From the NCBI GenBank assembly GCA_034508935.3, contig CM067444.1:18200019-18264018 (forward strand): a stretch of 64,000 nucleotides of DNA, given 5' to 3'. The notes beneath the pieces were generated by a model. The model was given only the letters and a program-made list of their open reading frames with translations, did not search any database and was not told the origin of the DNA. This document shows, in pieces, positions 61,780 through 64,000 of the stretch. Every line of letters starts with the position of its first letter. Within the stretch, counting starts at the first letter, position 1. Both the position numbers and the translations under genes were made by a program. Source of the stretch: Berghia stephanieae. Lineage: Eukaryota > Mollusca > Gastropoda > Nudibranchia > Aeolidiidae.

Positions 61780-62300
61780 TTGTGGGGGTGGGGACCTTGT
61801 CTTCTTGAAACTGGAAGAGAAATTGTCAGGCTTCTGTCCCAGCAAGAGGTGGTTGTAAACAGACTAAGGTCTAAAACTTGTCTAACAGCAGCAACCCTAC
61901 ATCAGTGGGGAATTTCCACTTGTTCCACATGTACACATTGTGGCAAAGAACCTAAAATTGCAGAGCGTCTGGTTGATCGTTGTATTGTGATAAGGCTGCT
62001 GGATGGGTTCGGGACTTGAATGTGGTAACGAGTTTGCCGCCTGGATAGAATGTCATCATATTGTGGTGTGAGACCATGAGAATCTGTTTTAAACAATTTT
62101 CTTGATATAATGGAGTTTCCCAATCAAACGGGAGAAAGTTCTACTTCCTGGCATTGGATTCAAAATTATATACCTTAAGTTGTGCCCATCTTACTCATGT
62201 CTGCAGAAAGCCTGTGAGAGTTGCGTCACTACTTCTCTGTAGGCTTAGAGCCTGTGACAAATGGGTAAAGCACTATATAAATGCATTTTTATTATTATTA
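61780..62300 (+). mobile_element. LINE remnant, 3' end of reverse transcriptase ORF
   Basis: The frame at 61762-62019 reads VVNRLRSKTCLTAATLHQWG and CTHCGKEPKIAERLVDRC, like the end of jockey/RTE-type polyproteins (TxxNLHRWG followed by CxCG and a tail such as HxLxxCP). About 250 bases later a GCACTATATAAATGC-type end runs into (ATT)n at 62285-62300, as in several LINE and SINE 3' ends. Treating the two as one element is inference. Confidence 0.42.
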
Positions 62301-63128
62301 TATGCTGAGAAACTATACCAGTGCATTTACTACTCATTATGTCTGATGACACTTGTCGATGGCAACTGGACATAGAGTCATGAGAAAATAAGTCTTGCTG
62401 GGATGCCGGCATTTGTATACCCACATCAGAGGCATCTTTTAGCAGTCTTTTATATCGGATACAAAGCATTCCACATAGAACAGTGCTGTTGGTTTTCCTC
62501 GGATCCGCGGAAATCCGCGATTTTTGTGTCAGAGGAGGAATTTCCTCCTTTGAAAAAAGACATTTTCCTCAATCAAATTTTCTGGCTTTGAGAGGTTTGA
62601 TGTGTGGTGGAACAAACTGGTGCAGCTTCCCACTATCCAGAAGATAGCTAGAGGAGTTTATCGACTCAATGGCTCCTAAAGTGGGGGTTGGTGAAGGAAA
62701 CATGTGGCGTAAAGAAAACCATTCATAATTTTCCTCCCTTTTCCCTTTTTGTCACCGTCAGCACTGATTGAAGTCAGTCTTGACACCTAGTTACCATCTT
62801 TGGCTCTTACATGGTGGTTGTCTATAGGCTAGTGCAATGGATTGAAAATTCCTTTTAATTCCTATTAGCTATTCAGTACAAATTCATGTACGTTAGTGAA
62901 ATGAGGGTTTATGTTCATGGGAAGATTCTTGAGAACGCACAAATGCCATGTTAACATATATGGACTAAGGAGATTGGTTCAATAGGTTTTATTGCTTGTT
63001 GGCTACTCATGGTCAATGGACTGGGGTGATTTGTTAGTGACTAAATCAAATGCAGTGTCTTGTATCAATGTTAGTATCTCTCGCATTAAAATTTGTTCAC
63101 ATATATGGAATGCGTCATGAGTAAAAAC
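62301..63128. other. Unassigned sequence before SINE-1
   Basis: Slightly richer in GC than the introns. Short frames only. No family recognised. Confidence 0.4.
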
Positions 63129-63427
63129 TTGAGTTTTTATATAGCGCAATATCCCACTAACGTGCTCAAAGCGCTTTACAAGGGGTCCCTGGCCAACAGC
63201 AATACATAACATGTAGGACGAGACATGACGCCTGTCAGGCGATATTACAAATTTTTGGGACAGAGACAACGCTGTTAACGGCCAGGTACTCATTTTACAC
63301 CTGAGTACGGTGAGAGAATGTGAGTAAAGAGCCTTCTCCAAGGACTCAACTATGCTCCGAGCAAGGCTCGAACCCAGGACCTTCCAATCCGAAAGCGGGT
63401 GTCATACCACTAGACCACATAGCCGCG
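63129..63427 (-). mobile_element. SINE-1 copy, best tRNA head
   Basis: Minus-strand start GCGGCTATGTGGTCTAGTGG and a B box GGTTCGAGCC are intact, so this copy best shows the tRNA origin. The tail ends GCGCTATATAAAAACTC. The cloverleaf is not closed by an acceptor stem, so this is not a functional tRNA gene. Confidence 0.87.
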
Positions 63428-63820
63428 AGTAGGCATAGAAAAAGTAAGAAATAAAGGAAGAAACAACAATAGCAATAAAACAAAAACAAACAAACAAACA
63501 AATGCAAAAATAAATACTTTTTAGCTTGCACTATCAAGAAATAAGATTACACATAGGTAACTAACGTTAGTTGTGTGTTTTCAAATAGAAATGGTTTAGC
63601 AGGGTTGTGGGCATTGGTACATAATCATGTTCTGTGCACTTTATGACTTTTTACGAGAAGAACGAAAACCAGCCTATAACGGAAATTTCGAGTTCGTCTT
63701 ATACAGGTTATATTGTACATTCCTAGAAAGTCTGAAACTAGCATAAACATCCTGGTATTTGCATGTGTATCAATACACTTATAACTTACATGTTTGTTCA
63801 GTTTATCACTGTCATCATAC

Positions 63821-63856
<36 letters not shown>

Positions 63857-63857
63857 T
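63821..63857. repeat. (CAT)n microsatellite
   Basis: About 12 CAT units. Confidence 0.93.
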
Positions 63858-64000
63858 TACTAGCATCACTGTCCCTGTAGCATAATATCCACGTGATAAT
63901 TCTTTAATTCTTAATTGCTTTAACAGGGTGGTTGCCTTTATCATACAGTGGCTTCTGAAAAAGTATTTGGATGTGACACTGACATTTGGCAAGTTTGGAC

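Noticed and set aside
63360-63427. A tRNA gene with TCG at the anticodon position
   Set aside because: The head is tRNA-like, but there is no acceptor stem and the SINE-1 body follows directly.

Overview
This window is AT-rich, intron-rich animal nuclear DNA, crowded with SINE-like retroposons and long (GA)n/(CT)n microsatellites. The repeat style (several short retroposon families with hairpin 3' ends, long GA tracts) would suit a marine lophotrochozoan such as a mollusc. That placement is an impression, not a demonstration. No prokaryotic, organellar or viral features were recognised.

One host gene dominates: MED13, the Mediator CDK8-module subunit (called skuld in Drosophila). It lies on the minus strand from a start codon at 59616 to a stop at 10278. 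I could place 35 coding exons, nearly all with GT/AG borders and matching phases, that follow the vertebrate and insect MED13 sequence from the N-terminal domain (exons 1-8), through a long disordered linker (exons 9-16), to the C-terminal PIWI-like half (exons 17-35). Allowing for ten apparent one-base indels, most beside short homopolymers, the product is about 2,233 residues, close to human MED13. Eight of the nine missing bases and the one extra base fall in exons 25-33 (12.2-18.5 kb). This looks more like poor local consensus than gene death.

Layout. 1-10.3 kb: region downstream of MED13, with a nested cluster of a 520-550 bp retroposon family (called R1 here), GA tracts and a possible poly(A) signal. 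10.3-38.9 kb: exons 35 to 6, with intronic R1, R2 and SINE copies. 38.9-52.6 kb: the 13.7 kb intron 5, holding a CpG-retaining block (about 40.3-44.3 kb), a 359 bp tandem duplication, R1 and SINE copies and a decayed hAT-like transposase. 52.6-59.6 kb: exons 5 to 1. 59.6-64 kb: a compact promoter that may be bidirectional (a possible plus-strand first exon starts 110 bp from the MED13 start codon), then mostly unassigned sequence with a LINE remnant and a SINE.

There is no new gene system here. The most informative signals are: the clustered frame breaks in MED13; a two-codon upstream ORF two bases before the MED13 start; a likely FBW7 phosphodegron; the possible divergent gene; the CpG-rich block inside intron 5; and three retroposon families with 3' hairpins, two of which share a loop on different but complementary stems.
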